Assembly (NCBI GenBank): GCA_947451445.1
Contig: CANFZJ010000029.1
Location: 1-15,356 of the forward strand
Direction: 5' to 3'
Source of the DNA: Comamonadaceae bacterium
Lineage (GTDB): Bacteria > Pseudomonadota > Gammaproteobacteria > Burkholderiales > Burkholderiaceae_C
DNA length: 15,356 nt
The notes below the pieces were generated by a model. That model was not told the DNA's origin and searched no databases. It was given only the letters and a program-made list of their open reading frames with translations. Shown here piece after piece: positions 13,401-15,356 of the stretch. Both the position numbers and the translations under genes were made by a program. Position 1 is the first letter of the stretch. Every line of letters begins with the position of its first letter.

Positions 13401-14507
13401 ATGATCGTTTTGAAGGCACCACAAAGCAAAGTTCTCGCAGTTCTGCAGTCGGTCGCGGGCATTGTCGAGCGCCGCCACACGCTGCCGATTCTGGCCAACG
13501 TGATGCTGCGCAAAACCGGCAGCACACTGCAGCTGACCACCAGCGACCTGGAAATCCAGATCCGCACCAGCGCCGAGCTGGATGGCGATACAGGCGACTT
13601 CAGCACCACCGTGGGTGCCCGCAAGCTGATCGACATTCTGCGCACCATGCCCGCCGACCAAACGGTGAGCCTGGAATCCAGCCAGAGCAAGCTGATCCTC
13701 AAGGGCGGCAAGAGCAAGTTCACCCTGCAAACCCTGCCTGCCGAAGACTTCCCGCTGGTGCAGGAAGCGGCCAACTTCGGCCCGGTATTCAGCGTGCCGC
13801 AAAAAGTGCTGAAGGCCCTGTTGAGCCAGGTATCGTTCGCCATGGCGGTGCACGACATCCGCTACTACCTGAACGGCATTTTGTTCGTCGCCGAAGGCAA
13901 GCAGCTAAGCCTGGTATCCACCGACGGCCACCGCCTGGCCTTTGCGTCGGCCGCGCTGGATGTGGAAGTACCCAAACAAGAGGTGATCTTGCCGCGCAAG
14001 ACGGTGCTGGAAATGCAACGCCTGTTGAGCGACGCCGAAGGCGCCATCGAGATGCAGTTTGCCAACAACCAGGCCAAGTTCAGCTTTGACGGCATGGAGT
14101 TCGTGACCAAGCTGGTCGAGGGCAAGTTCCCTGACTACAACCGCGTCATCCCCAAGAACCACCACAACCACATCACCCTGGGCCGCCAGGCGTTCTTGTC
14201 CAGCCTGCAGCGCACCGCCATTTTGACCAGCGACAAGTTCAAGGGCGTGCGCCTGAACGTGGAACCGGGCAGCCTGCGCGTGGCGTCGAACAATGCCGAA
14301 CAGGAAGAAGCGGTAGACGAGCTCGACGTCGATTACGGCGGCGACAGCATCGAAATCGGCTTCAACGTCACCTACCTCATCGACGCGCTGGGCAATATGG
14401 CGCAAGACATGGTGACCATCTCGCTGAGCGACGGCAACAGCTCGGCGCTGCTGACCATTCCCGAGAACGAAACCTTCAAATACGTCGTGATGCCGATGCG
14501 CATTTAA
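13401..14507 (+). CDS. dnaN: DNA polymerase III beta subunit (sliding clamp)
   Basis: A 368-aa protein with three repeated clamp domains (about 1-122, 125-245, 246-368). Two copies form a ring that tethers polymerase III to DNA. Family landmarks are MIVLKAPQ at the start, TLPILANVML near 27-36, the VSTDGHRLA segment, and the C-terminal YVVMPMRI. GGGG at 13392-13395 lies five nt before the ATG. It follows dnaA on the same strand and is probably co-transcribed. recF, which often follows dnaN, is not present; gyrB comes next. Confidence 0.98.
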   Translation: MIVLKAPQSKVLAVLQSVAGIVERRHTLPILANVMLRKTGSTLQLTTSDLEIQIRTSAELDGDTGDFSTTVGARKLIDILRTMPADQTVSLESSQSKLILKGGKSKFTLQTLPAEDFPLVQEAANFGPVFSVPQKVLKALLSQVSFAMAVHDIRYYLNGILFVAEGKQLSLVSTDGHRLAFASAALDVEVPKQEVILPRKTVLEMQRLLSDAEGAIEMQFANNQAKFSFDGMEFVTKLVEGKFPDYNRVIPKNHHNHITLGRQAFLSSLQRTAILTSDKFKGVRLNVEPGSLRVASNNAEQEEAVDELDVDYGGDSIEIGFNVTYLIDALGNMAQDMVTISLSDGNSSALLTIPENETFKYVVMPMRI

Positions 14508-14509
14508 TG

Positions 14510-14552
14510 CTATTTATTTGATAGCTACCAGCGCACACCAAACGTGCGCTAG
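14510..14552 (+). repeat. 43-nt dispersed repeat, copy 3 (dnaN-gyrB intergenic)
   Basis: The same 43-nt length as copy 1, with CTAT, ATTTGATAGCTAC, GCGC and GCGCTAG at identical spacings. In this copy the 3' half is a perfect hairpin: AGCGCAC (14530-14536) with GTGCGCT (14544-14550) and a 7-nt loop, although its loop sequence differs from copy 1. A second inverted repeat, GAGGCAT (14552-14558) with ATGCCTC (14573-14579), follows at once. Confidence 0.75.
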
Positions 14553-14614
14553 AGGCATATTTCATTCATAAGATGCCTCCGGGGCCACCCCCCAGACAAA
14601 CACAGTAGACCGCC

Positions 14615-15356
<742 letters not shown>

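Noticed and set aside
14508..14614. A degraded recF between dnaN and gyrB
   Set aside because: The gap is only 107 nt and is filled by the repeat and hairpins; no RecF-like coding is seen.

Overview
The window comes from a betaproteobacterium, most likely family Comamonadaceae (Rhodoferax/Polaromonas-like). The evidence is the GC-rich coding sequence, the protein sequences of DnaA, GyrB, RnpA and MnmE, the order dnaA-dnaN-gyrB without recF, and two kinds of short intergenic repeat that I associate from memory with that family. It covers the chromosomal replication-origin neighbourhood and about 11 kb to its left. The assignment is by reading only; no database search was made.

Left edge (1-1100): two tandem paralogous genes for single-RRM, glycine-rich RNA-binding proteins, the first cut by the window edge. 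Each ends in a strong intrinsic terminator with the same 18-base tail. The second gene has a good sigma70 promoter, a leader of about 118 nt, and an 8-bp inverted repeat whose 3' arm covers its Shine-Dalgarno sequence, which looks like a translational switch.

1113-4065 (minus strand): a tightly coupled run kdsD-kdsC-lptC-SDR, with stop/start overlaps of 1 and 4 nt. It makes and dephosphorylates the KDO precursor and supplies one LPS-export protein. lptA and lptB do not follow. The last gene is a short-chain dehydrogenase whose YxxxK lysine reads Asn, and it carries a 43-nt dispersed repeat inside its reading frame.

4118-7210: a CPA2/Kef-type cation:proton antiporter with RCK domains, then apt, then (convergent) a small stand-alone cyclic-nucleotide-binding-domain protein. 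kdsD and the antiporter gene diverge from a 52-bp gap in which each putative -10 box lies 6-7 nt from the start codon, suggesting leaderless mRNAs.

7280-11534 (minus strand): the classic rpmH-rnpA-yidD-yidC-mnmE cluster (ribosome, RNase P, membrane insertion, tRNA modification). An intrinsic terminator and a hairpin-rich repeat separate yidC from mnmE.

11535-15356: the rpmH-dnaA intergenic region, with two perfect DnaA boxes in opposite orientation around a clear dnaA promoter, then dnaA, dnaN and the 5' part of gyrB on the plus strand. A hairpin-forming copy of the 43-nt repeat lies between dnaN and gyrB. The divergence of gene direction at about 11.5-11.9 kb fits an origin there. Most genes are ordinary core genes; the unusual material is in leaders and repeats.
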